Source: Gautieria morchelliformis (Eukaryota; Basidiomycota; Agaricomycetes; Gomphales; Gomphaceae). Taken from it: DNA of 64,000 nucleotides. A program made the translations under genes and the position numbers. A model generated the notes under the pieces. It searched no databases. It worked only from the letters and a program-made list of their open reading frames with translations, and had not been told where the DNA came from. Location: NCBI GenBank assembly GCA_015179125.1, contig WHVA01000546.1:1-64000 (forward strand), in the 5' to 3' direction. Position 1 is the first letter of the stretch. Each line of letters opens with the position of its first letter. This document shows positions 55,438 to 63,880 of this stretch, in pieces.

Positions 55438-55730
55438 TGTAAGGGCAACCCTAGCTAGCTGTGGAGACCACACTACCACACAGCTGACAAGGGGAAATCT
55501 GAAGAGAAAAGCTTAAGGACCCCCAATGTCAGCGAGCCCATATTATACTATGCTAGTCCACAGCCAGGGACAACACTCGGCACTTGCCATCAACCCTTCA
55601 TCCCCCTGACCTCCCTGACCCTTGACTGACCCTTGATGCCACGTACTATGTGAGTCACTTGGCTTTGGACACTGTTCCAAAAGTGAAGTCGGAGATTGGA
55701 GTGGAATTGGCAAAGTGAACGGAATGGGTG
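55438..55730 (-). mobile_element. LTR-Z2, truncated by gypsy B
   Basis: About 290 bp colinear with the left two thirds of LTR-Z1 (TGTAAGGGCAACCC, ACACAGCTGACAAGGGG, ATGTCAGCGAGCC), then replaced at 55731 by the LTR of gypsy B. The remaining third is not found on the other side of gypsy B. Confidence 0.75.
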
Positions 55731-55997
55731 TGTGAGGGCAACACTGATGACAAAGCCACAACCCAAAGATACTCAAGGTGATAAGAGCCAATACTAGGAC
55801 AGTGGCCAACTGTGCAGTGGTAATCCTCAGAGATCAAGCTGAGGAAAAGCCACCACACTGGATACAACCTTATCACTGTGCTGGCAGTGATTACATAATC
55901 AAAGAAGGAAACTCATAGAAGGTCATGGAACACCCGGAGACATGGATGAAACAACATGAACAAACATGGACACATGCTGACCTTATGAACCCTGACA
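55731..55997 (-). repeat. Gypsy B 3' LTR (shortened)
   Basis: 267 bp, TGTGAGGGCAACAC...AACCCTGACA in plus coordinates, the reverse complement of a gypsy A-type LTR with an internal deletion. The adjacent CCCCCTCTC (polypurine tract on the minus strand) matches the gypsy A junction. Confidence 0.8.
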
Positions 55998-56279
55998 TCA
56001 ACCCCCTCTCAAGGCTTGTCGTCCCAACCATCACAGCTGCCACTGTCGAGATAATGGATTATGTGAGCATGCACAATGTGCCACACCGGTTAAGCCACCC
56101 CATTGTTTTATTGTTCTTTTGTTCCAATTTTATGTTGCTATTGTCCTTTTTAGTTAAATAGAGCAGCTACGTGACTGTATCTACATGCATTTGCAACAGA
56201 GTTGGCAAACTTCTTCCTTATACTCGCGATCCGCTGCTTGCAATTCTAACAGCCACCTAGCCCCCAAAATCCACCGAGA

Positions 56280-56815
56280 CATTGTTTGCATGTATGCCAC
56301 AGGTGGGACCACCATCACTCCTGGCCCTTGCAGTTCCCCTCCTAGTAGTGCAGGTCAATGATGAGCTTGGGGATTGGGGTCCATCGGCAAGTGCAGCCCT
56401 TGGAACCTTGCTCAATGTAGTCGCTCTCCTGTCATGTTACGGAAACATCACCCCACCCAGCCTTCAAAAGTGTAGGGGGTTCCACAAGGGGGGGTTCCAT
56501 TGTTGAGGAAGACAGGGTCACTGACATAGTATGTGTTCTCTTGTCTGTGTCGGGGCCTGAGGAATGCAAGTGTGGGGTGAGTGGGGGCCTGACCTGTCAC
56601 TGGCGTGAGCTGATGAACCACTTCGAAGACCATGTGGCATTGAGATCATCGCAGTTAAGCGTCCTTTGTAGCTTGGCTTCACTGGCTGCTCTGGATGATG
56701 AGAAGCTGGAGAAGTGCAGGAGGGTGGGATTGACACATGACATGTTTGGCAGGTCAGAGAGGTTTCGGGTGAAGCTGGGAAGGGCAACAAGCTCAATGGC
56801 AGGTGAGGACATGGT
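56280..56815 (-). pseudogene. Second copy of gypsy extra ORF (broken)
   Basis: From ATG 56812: MSSPAIELVALPSFTRNL, FSSSRAASEAKLQRTLN, then a shift; downstream VSDPVFLNNGTPPCGTPYTF in another frame. Homologous over most of its length to the intact ORF at 41415-42011, which supports that ORF as a conserved part of this chromovirus lineage. Confidence 0.7.
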
Positions 56816-56936
56816 TGATGGACATGGTAGGGTCGATTCAGTGGAAGTGAGCGGTCACAGGTGGAGAGGGTTAATATATAGCTTATCAGAATGAATTGGT
56901 TAGGTGATATCACTTATCTCTGGGGTTCTGGACCCT

Positions 56937-57516
56937 TGTTACGTATCGAGATTTCCGCTAAGTCGGAACTGGAAAGGACAGAGGCTTCAACATGTAGGTT
57001 GCGCCCCCAATGAACTATTGTCCTAGGTATTTCGGAAATGGGTCGGAAGTTGGAATGTACTGAACTGAAGGTCGGTCGGAACTTGATGCGGAATTGAGGC
57101 AGAAGACGGAAGGCGGAGAGACTGAGGTCTTGCTAGACTCGCTGTGCTAAGAACAGGAGATGGAGCGAAGGAAATCAAGTATCGAAGGTGATTATCTGAT
57201 TGCAGAATAACAGACATACATGACAGGCTTTTATACAAAGAGCTGAGACAACAGGTAATGGGGTAGCACTAAGCAAATTCTGGGGGAAGCGGAAGTCGAG
57301 TAGACAATGCGTGGGAACTAACTAATCGGGAAACAATGGGACTACAAGGGGGTTCAGGGTAAGGTAAAACAATGGCAAAGAACAAGGGGTCGGGAAAACA
57401 TATCTGACAACGAACTACAGGGGTGACCAGATATATGATCTTGATGAACGATGAAGCGGGTCCGGTGGGTCTGAGTAATAGAGTCGAAAGAACAAGGGAA
57501 TAGAACAATGGGCGGA
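56937..57516 (-). mobile_element. LTR-Y3, 5' truncated
   Basis: Reverse copy of LTR-Y2: ends TACGTAACA (56945-56937), TATA-like TTGTATAAAAGCC near 57240, CCTTGTTCTTTGCCATTG near 57380. The expected LTR start is missing; homology stops at 57516, where the duplicated segment W begins. Confidence 0.75.
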
Positions 57517-57822
57517 ATACCTTCTTAGCTAGGGTAACCGGCCGGGTTGCAGAGGCTAAGTAGGTATGTTTTGCAGAGAGGACCAGTACTACGAATAATA
57601 CTACGTATAATTCTTACTTGGCTACAAAATGTGACTGTGGGTGAGCTATGGACACCTGTCCTACCCGTCGGAACCACATCCAGCGTCTTGGGCCATGTCT
57701 CAACTGTTCACGTGACCGTCTCCAGCGACCGCCACGTCGCATCAACCACTGCCGCCGTCGTTGCACCCAGCGAGCTCAACCGGAAACTCTCCACAGCTCC
57801 AAGATTTCCGGATTTTTTAGTG
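57517..57822 (+). repeat. Segment W, copy 1
   Basis: ATACCTTCTTAGCTAGGG...CAGCGAGCTCAACCGG, about 97 percent alike to 60409-60715 in the same orientation. It lies just upstream of the spliced unknown gene and abuts the LTR-Y3 breakpoint. Open frames in both copies (MQRLSRYV..., MDTCPTRRN...) are conserved, but I cannot tell whether they code. Confidence 0.75.
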
Positions 57823-57849
57823 AGTTATGCCTCCTTAAACCTCCAGTAT

Positions 57850-58409
57850 CAAACCCTCTTCCATTGATGCATTTGCTTCACCTGATGCTGCCAATATTTC
57901 GTCTGTCTTCCCCCGTGCAACGTGCAATGACATCTTGCAATTCTTGAAAGATCTCACTGAAGGTTTGTGTGTAACTCTATTGTCCATACCGACACTAACC
58001 AACCTGTAGGTATCATTCGCAAACATGCCATGTCAGCCCTTCTCATTTTTATCACAGAGAACGCCGCACTTCCGCATGGCGGGCCCCAGGACCGTGTGCT
58101 GGGGAAGCTCGATCTCGTATTATTTGACATCACTGGCATGCTTCATGGTTATTACAGTGAGAATACGCAGGTATGTTTTCTATTGCGTATCACCATCACT
58201 GTTCCGCTAGCTTACACATTTTGAAGACATTTGCACTCGAGGTAATTTATATCCTCTCAGCCATTATCACTTATTGATGCTGTAACATCACGATCTGGCA
58301 GGTGGCACATGGATATTTCGACTTTTGTGACATCCTAAAGGCGGGTCTTATCTACGATGAATATACCAGGTTGCCCACAAATGATCGAGTTCACGTGAAA
58401 TGTGAATAA
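57850..58409 (+). CDS. Unknown spliced gene with 15-nt microexon
   Basis: Exons: up to 57962 (AFASPDAANISS, CNDILQFLKDLTE), 58010-58170 (IIRKHAMSALLIFITENA, KLDLVLFDITGMLHGYYSEN), 58227-58241 (TFALE) and 58302-58409 (VAHGYFDFCDILKAGLIYDE..., stop TAA 58407-58409). All introns are GT...AG, 46-60 bp, and keep frame. The 5' end is unclear and may lie in segment W. I do not recognise the family. It converges on the kinase-like gene, with 42 bp between stops. Confidence 0.5.
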
Positions 58410-58451
58410 AATCTTTCCGATGCATTTCGCGTTGGGAGACAAACAATGCAT

Positions 58452-59174
58452 CTAGTCCCAAGGCTCGATGATGTATCCTTCTTCCAATCCATCCAGTATG
58501 GTCTGAAGCCATCCGTTTGCAGCGGTTTCGATACCAGAATGTAAATGGTTTGACTTTCTCGAGAGATCGAAGTCAACCACACGCCATTGATGCTTGTGGC
58601 CGTGATAAGGGCAGACAATACTCTGGTCTGTCGCAGGTGCCGCCAAGATATTTCTCCATCGGATGTCAATGTGTTTGATACCGAATCGACCCATGTCGCT
58701 GTATATTTCACGAACATCTGGTCTGCATAACAAAGGATGTTCAGAAGCATGCATAGTTAGAGCTGGCCAGACGAACTTGAATGCATCCAACGGAACACCT
58801 ATGGGCATCATGTCCCCGAGTCTTTCTAAGACCAAGACTGAAAGAAAGGTCTTGTCGCTGCGGTTGCACACTGAGGCCGGATCGGCACGAGTTGGTTTGA
58901 TGATTCGGGCACGTTTATCTCGACGTTCTTGTCTTAACCAGGTGGTCATGGAAGGATGGCCACTGGAAGGAAATATCAGAAGTCCATGCAAGATTGGTAC
59001 CATGAAGGCATTAGAGAGGCTGACCAACGCCCTTGAGGGCAGCAAAGACGTTGCACCAACATGCCAGTTCCGCAGACTTTCAGACGAGGAGTATGCTGCG
59101 CACAAGGTAGCCCGCGAAGCGAACAGCGGTGCAGGCAATGATTGCCCTCGCAAGGAGCGTGCCGATATTAGCAC
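58452..59174 (-). CDS. Protein kinase-like protein (atypical)
   Basis: A 240-codon frame. The C-terminal half has DVREIYSDMGRFGIKHIDIR followed by WRNIL (an HxD catalytic-loop-like motif, H-I-D) and WRVVDFDLSR (DFD in place of DFG), then a normal-looking end GLEEGYIIEPWD. This arrangement is common in the divergent kinase-like proteins expanded in agaricomycetes. The N-terminal half is less convincing and may include unrecognised introns. The start is uncertain. Role unknown. Confidence 0.55.
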   Translation of the reverse strand: MLISARSLRGQSLPAPLFASRATLCAAYSSSESLRNWHVGATSLLPSRALVSLSNAFMVPILHGLLIFPSSGHPSMTTWLRQERRDKRARIIKPTRADPASVCNRSDKTFLSVLVLERLGDMMPIGVPLDAFKFVWPALTMHASEHPLLCRPDVREIYSDMGRFGIKHIDIRWRNILAAPATDQSIVCPYHGHKHQWRVVDFDLSRKSNHLHSGIETAANGWLQTILDGLEEGYIIEPWD

Positions 59175-60364
59175 GGAGACCTTACCAGCATTGTGCCAAT
59201 GTCAGTAATGACTTGGCCGAGCCCGCTAAGAGACAGCGGAAAGTGGGGTCTCGTGTCAAGAGCAAACACATAGTTGACAGTGGCGAGAGCGAGCATGAGA
59301 ATTGAGTCAGAGTAATTACAAAGATTCTGTAATTTTTAAATTTTTTTTACAAAGATTCTATAAATTTTAACCACCACGCGACGCGAGCCTGGCTCGTGTA
59401 TGGCATGGCTCACCATGAGTACCAAGGCGCAGGGCCTGCACCGCACTCCCGCCTGCGTCGAAGTTCCACGCATGATGAGGACGGACTGGCCGATGATGGG
59501 GAGCACAACGCAGGCGGCGGCGGCGGCGTCGGGCCCAGCCCACAAAGCACCGGTGGGATGTCTGCTGAACACAGGTTAGCGTGGAGGGGGAATGTTTGGA
59601 CACCGGGTATGAAGACCACGGCTGTGACGAGCTAGTAAGATGAGGATTCATTCAGTGAGCAGCTCAACTACAGGGTGGTTTCACATACTGGTAATCACCT
59701 GCAGTGATCAGGAGTTGATTCTCACAGACTGGGCATCGTTGGTTCCGAGCTCTGTGGTATCTGTATCGCCGAACCCGACTCGGTTGGCACTCGGCTGCGT
59801 GACAAAGGGAAGATATCTTGATCGCCGGACCCTTTCTCCACGATAGCACTCAACAGCGCAACACAGGGACGTATCACAAGGGTCCATGCTGATACCTGAT
59901 GATTATAAGATGAGACTTGTCGTCTGGAACTTGATTCAGTACATACCTGTCCGAAAGTCCTCGTAGCGGGACCTGTAAGATGATTACTAGTGCAAACTGC
60001 CCAGTTCCTTGGAATGTGTTACGCACTAAAGTCAGCATGGCTATGGCTGATGATAAGTTCCATCATTGAAACAAAGTACCTAAATATAAATATCCCTGAT
60101 ACTAAAACGCCCATGCGGGTGGTAGCGTTGGCGTGTTAACGAGGGACTAGGAATACAGGGTTAACGAGGGACTAGGAATACAGGGTTGGAGTCACTGACA
60201 GTCAAGTATGGCGGGTAGCCAACCCCCACCATGGCGGTATGCATCGAGGGTGGAAAGAAGACGTGTTTGTTCCTCAGCCTATTTTTTAAACTCCGACGTG
60301 TTTGTTCACAGGTCACATGATCCGACCTGTGGTCTCGTGGGGCTCGACCTTAGAAGGGAGATAC
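59175..60364. other. Unassigned segment
   Basis: No convincing gene. A 25-bp unit (GTTAACGAGGGACTAGGAATACAGG) is duplicated at about 60136-60185. GTGTTTGTTC with CTCCGACGTGTTTGTTC recurs near 60262 and 60295. The right end GAAGGGAGATAC before TGTTACGAC looks like a polypurine tract plus LTR start, suggesting the tail of an LTR-Y element. Confidence 0.4.
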
Positions 60365-60408
60365 TGTTACGACTGTTCATTTCTGACACCTGTAGTGCCC
60401 GGTTAGTC
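60365..60408 (+). mobile_element. LTR-Y4 start fragment
   Basis: TGTTACGACTGTTC as in LTR-Y2, only 44 bp before segment W begins at 60409. Preceded by a purine-rich GAAGGGAGATAC. The missing LTR 5' end of Y3 and this orphan 5' end both stop at a W copy. Confidence 0.5.
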
Positions 60409-60715
60409 ATACCTTCTTAGCTAGGGTAACCGGCCGGGTTGCAGAGGCTAAGTAGGTATGTTTTTCAGAGAGGACCAGTACTACGAATAATACTACGTAT
60501 AATTCTTACTTGGCTACAAAATGTGACTGTGGGTGAGCTATGGACACCTGTCCTACCCGTCGGAACCACATCCAGCGTCTCGGGCCACGTCTCAACTGTT
60601 CACGTGACCGTCTCCAGCGACCGCCACATCGCATCAACCACTGCCGCCGTCGTCGCACCCAGCGAGCTCAACCGGTGAATTTCTATAGCTCCAAAACTTC
60701 CAGCTTTTTTTAATA
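60409..60715 (+). repeat. Segment W, copy 2
   Basis: Near-identical to 57517-57822; homology fades at TCAACCGG(T/A)... and ATTTCC..TTTTTT. Downstream sequence differs from copy 1, so W is shared by two different loci. Confidence 0.75.
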
Positions 60716-60933
60716 TGCCTTCTGCTTGACCCAACTCAGCTTGTCCATTTGTGGTACAGTAAGTAAACTCAAAAGTATGTATTTACATATCTACTTTCTC
60801 ATGCCTTACTCACGAGGAACGACAGGTTCTCCCCAAGATTGAGCCCCATACTCAACCGCAATGCGCCCTCTCTTCTTCATGTTTGGGGTGGATGTGCTGG
60901 CCTCTGGGTGGGGGTGTATTGCAGCTATCCAAC

Positions 60934-61095
60934 ATGAGTGCCCCAATCGACTTCTCCAAGATGACGAGTGCCGAGATGAAACAGCACTTCGCTGACATGC
61001 TCGCGCAAAAGGAACTGGCCGAAAAACGTGAGGCCAAGGAAGCTGCGTGGAAAGAGAAGGAATGGTTGGAAGAGGAGCGCAGTGTAAAGGAGTAA
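60934..61095 (+). pseudogene. Short coiled-coil ORF cut by LTR element
   Basis: From ATG 60934: MSAPIDFSKMTSAEMKQHFA, then a charged helix (KREAKEAAWKEKEW). Real codons end at about 61082, where the small LTR begins; the last residues come from the LTR. It looks like the first exon of a host or retroelement Gag-type protein; homology unknown. Confidence 0.4.
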
Positions 61096-61271
61096 ACTTA
61101 GGGCCTTGTGGGTATCACAAGAGCAGCAGAGATCGACCAAGCTGTGGGATTCTGATACTACGTAGTGACGGTTACAAGGTAAGTTTTAGCTGGGGAACCG
61201 CCGGCGGTTCCCACGCACTACTATACAGTGGGGTCTTGTGGACCCCCCCCCTCTGAATCCACTTCTTTACA
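61083..61271 (-). repeat. Small 189-bp LTR (3' LTR of hairpin-rich element)
   Basis: TGTAAAGGAG...CTTCTTTACA with short inverted ends; the polypurine tract AGAAGGGGAGGG lies next to it on the minus strand (61272-61283). It matches the visible 120 bp of 63881-64000 except for two bases. It contains the perfect 18-bp palindrome GGAACCGCCGGCGGTTCC (61194-61211) and the hairpin CTTGTG/CACAAG. Confidence 0.75.
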
Positions 61272-61353
61272 CCCTCCCCTTCTAGAAGGAACCCACCGGG
61301 TGAGCCAAAGAAGCGCCCCTTTGACCTTGAGAAAGGGATGGTTGTGTGGACCA

Positions 61354-61982
61354 GGTCATTCTGATGTACCTCAGAATAACCGCAGATCTGATGCCTCAGA
61401 TCTGACATGAATGGCATGATGCCATGACATGGCATCATGGCAGATGTGTTGGCATAGTGCCAACACATCTGTTCTGGTGTTCATCATTCTGAACACCAGT
61501 GGTTGTGCCGGCTTCGCCGGCACTCCCCGGTTGTAGTGGGTGATTGGTTGGTTTGGGGGCATGGTTCTCCCCCCTCTGAACCGAAACCCATGGTTGAGAA
61601 CAACTTGAATGCTCTCAAACCCACAGACAGTTGATGTCTGTGGGGAACTGAACAGCCAATGATCTAGGCATCATTGGTGCCTAACTGCGAAGGATAGCAG
61701 TTATGCAGCCATAGGACCTGGCAGGGCCCTATGCAAGGAATAACCAAGCGGTCAATAATTGACTGCTTTGTGACATGATGTCACCCGTAGGACTCGGAGG
61801 AGCCCTATGCAATGAAATTACCGAAGCGGTCAATACTTGACCACTTCATGAACAGGCCAGCGGCTGCATACAGCCACTGGGCATTGTGTCCATGGACCTG
61901 GACACAACGGATGTGCATTTGTGTGCACGCCAGGCATGTGATGCAGGCGGAGGCACACTTTCTGATGATCTGTTGGATCATC
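61354..61982. repeat. Dense array of short perfect hairpins
   Basis: Consecutive inverted repeats with tiny loops. Spans and arm lengths: 61354-61381 (10 of 11), 61383-61404 (9), 61415-61439 (12, loop 1), 61441-61471 (14, loop 3), 61474-61499 (10), 61505-61523 (8), 61620-61644 (10), 61656-61677 (8), 61682-61703 (7), 61747-61767 (9 of 10), 61770-61784 (7), 61823-61847 (10 of 11), 61857-61880 (9 of 10), 61884-61907 (8), 61913-61928 (5), 61964-61982 (7). The arms differ from hairpin to hairpin, so this is not one repeated unit. No protein frame is convincing across it. Confidence 0.8.
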
Positions 61983-62106
61983 TTGCAGCTGTCCATGGGG
62001 GCATCCAGTTGCTCTTGAGGTCCGTTCCCGAACCTTACGTCCTGTTCGACCAGGACGGCTGGCGGCGGCATTTGCTGCTTGTCCCGCTCCTTTCGGCGCG
62101 GGTCTT

Positions 62107-63765
62107 TCACGTCGTGACTGCATTCATTAGCTGCAGACTGTCCCGCACTAATGGCGGTGGCTCCGCAGGGGGCCGGCAATGCGGCGGTTGTGACATGTGC
62201 CGCAACCGGGAGCTTCTGGAGACCTTTGGTGGGTCCCCAGATGCAGATGCACGCCCCTTGGGGCATGCCGCACCCTCCCTCCTTGACAGGAGAGAGCCTG
62301 GCGGCCGGGACCGCCTCTGGGCCCGCGCGCGAACGTGGACATGGCGGTGGGCCGGCCCTGGCACGCGGCAGGGAGCCCCAGCAGCCTGGGTGTCTGCTGG
62401 GGACCCGGTGCGCCGCGTGGCACCCGCCGCTGACGGGGGCGGCCCTGCATGCGGGCGCGAGCGAAGGCGGGCGGAGCGGCGCTGTGGGCGCTGCGGGCGC
62501 GGCTTTCGCGGCGCCCGGCGGCCTCTGGGGAACCCCTGAGGGTCCCAAGCAGTGGGGGCACGTCCCACAGGACGTGCCCCACTGTTCCCGCTCGCTGGGA
62601 ACGAGCGGGGTGGACCGGGCGGCTCCAGAGGCCGCGTGCGAGTGTGGACGCGGCGGTGCCCCAGCAGCATGCGTATGCGCTGGGGACCTGGGGCACCGCG
62701 TGGGGCCCGCCTTGGACGGGGGCGGGTCCGCAGGTGCCCGTGAGCGTGGGCAGAGGGGCGCGCGTGGCGTGCGCAGCTTACACGGGGCCTGGCACGCTCT
62801 AGGGAGCGTGCACCACCTCTCCTGCTCGCTGGGAGCGAGCAGGGCGGCCGGGACGGCGCCTGGGGCCGCGCGCGACCGCGGATGACGCTGCGCGGCGTGC
62901 GCGATCCCAGGCCGACTCTGGGGGCCTCTTGGGGGCCCCCAGAGGTGGATGCACGCTCTGAGGAGCGTGCACCACAGTTCCCGCTCGCTGGGAGCGAGCA
63001 GGGCGGTCCCTGGGGCCGCGGTCGAGGGTGGATGGCCGTGGGCGCCGGGCGCGGCGTTCGCGACGTCTGGCCGGTTCTGGGGGCCTCTGGAGGGCCCCCA
63101 GAGGTGGATGCACGCTCCAAGGAGCGTGCACCACCGTTCCCACTCGCTGGGAGCGAGCAGGGCGGCCGGGGCAGTATCTGGGGCGCGCGGATGACGCTGC
63201 GCGCTGGCCGCGGCTTACGTGGGTTCCCAGTCATCCTGGGGGGCTCTTGGGAGTTCCCTAGGGTGGATGCACACACCATGGGGTGTGTGCTGTCGTCCGT
63301 GGCCGTCTGGGGTGGCCTGGAGCGCGGATGCGCGATGGGGACGGTGGAGGCGGCGTCGATGAGCACGGCATCACGGCGCGCGTCACGCACGGCGTGGCCG
63401 GCCTGTCCCTGGCGAGCTTGAAGAGCCTGGGGACGTTGTGGGGCGTGGATGCGCCATGGGGGAACCTCATTGCGGCCAGGCCATGGAGTTGGGCTGGCCG
63501 GCTGCGCGACCGGTCGTTTTTGCACGACCGGTTCCCCGCCTTCCTTCAGCGAAGGCGTGTCCCCATTCAGCTTCACTCGCGTGGGTGCTGGTGCGAGCGT
63601 GCGCAGCGGTGGCTGGGCCAGGTCGTCGTCGCGGGGTGAGTTGTGCCGTAAGTTGTGTAATTCGTGGCACAACTCAGCCATCCTTTCATCCAATGCTCTG
63701 AACCTACAGAGCCGTTGCCGGCTCTCCTTGCGGTCTGTCGCGAGGCGTTCCTGCGATGATGACAT
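62107..63765 (-). CDS. 552-codon Pro/Arg-rich repeat protein (Gag-like element ORF)
   Basis: Minus strand from ATG 63765: MSSSQERLATDRKESRQRLC, a helical RALDERMAELCHELHNLRHN, then at least five degenerate copies of a 50-100-residue module starting PP(C/R)S(L/F)PASGN.GAR with SERASTSGG.P.EAPR. The DNA is GC-rich and full of palindromes, and antisense frames are also open, so coding is uncertain. After the stop another frame gives MPPPAVLVEQDVRFGNG and SCKMIQQIIRK, homologous to Gag G2. Most likely the N-terminal part of a Gag-like protein of this element. Confidence 0.45.
   Translation of the reverse strand: MSSSQERLATDRKESRQRLCRFRALDERMAELCHELHNLRHNSPRDDDLAQPPLRTLAPAPTRVKLNGDTPSLKEGGEPVVQKRPVAQPASPTPWPGRNEVPPWRIHAPQRPQALQARQGQAGHAVRDARRDAVLIDAASTVPIAHPRSRPPQTATDDSTHPMVCASTLGNSQEPPRMTGNPRKPRPARSVIRAPQILPRPPCSLPASGNGGARSLERASTSGGPPEAPRTGQTSRTPRPAPTAIHPRPRPQGPPCSLPASGNCGARSSERASTSGGPQEAPRVGLGSRTPRSVIRGRARPQAPSRPPCSLPASRRGGARSLERARPRVSCARHARPSAHAHGHLRTRPRPRRAPRGAPGPQRIRMLLGHRRVHTRTRPLEPPGPPRSFPASGNSGARPVGRAPTAWDPQGFPRGRRAPRKPRPQRPQRRSARLRSRPHAGPPPSAAGATRRTGSPADTQAAGAPCRVPGPAHRHVHVRARAQRRSRPPGSLLSRREGAACPKGRASASGDPPKVSRSSRLRHMSQPPHCRPPAEPPPLVRDSLQLMNAVTT
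62540..63260. repeat. GC-rich ~180-bp minisatellite with palindromes
   Basis: Units share GCTCGCTGGGAGCGAGCAGGGCGG (broken here as GCTCGCTGGGAGCGAGC plus AGGGCGG), GGATGCACGCTC and GGAGCGTGCACCAC, at about 62585, 62825, 62980 and 63140. Internal inverted pairs include GCTCGC/GCGAGC and GCACGCTC/GAGCGTGC. It encodes the repeats of the 552-codon ORF. Confidence 0.7.
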
Positions 63766-63880
63766 CGCAGCAACAGTTTTTTGACCGAGAAGCCGTCAGA
63801 GTAGCGGTCTTTTTCAAGACGTGGCAGAAAACACAGTCCAGCTGTTTGCTGGGCAAACAGCCAATGGAATCTCAAAAAAG

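Larger units (their letters stand above)
55731..56936 (-). mobile_element. Gypsy B, 3' end only, CpG-depleted
   Basis: Minus-strand homologue of gypsy A 41290-42404: the tail after the chromodomain, the extra ORF and the 3' LTR. It is cut at 56936 by LTR-Y3 within GGGTCC(A/T)GGACCC. Sites that are CG in gypsy A are mostly TG or CA here (for example ACGTACTACGTCGGCGAC versus ACATACTATGTCAGTGAC near 56520). Confidence 0.85.

Noticed and set aside
61083..61271. MITE with terminal inverted repeats GTGTAAAG
   Set aside because: A second direct copy at 63881 with an adjacent polypurine tract and TG...CA ends makes a small LTR the better reading; the short inverted ends are normal for LTRs.
61886..63784. 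Many long plus-strand frames (up to 244 codons)
   Set aside because: GC-rich DNA lowers stop frequency; the frames are low-complexity and antisense to the longer 552-codon frame, which itself is only moderately supported.
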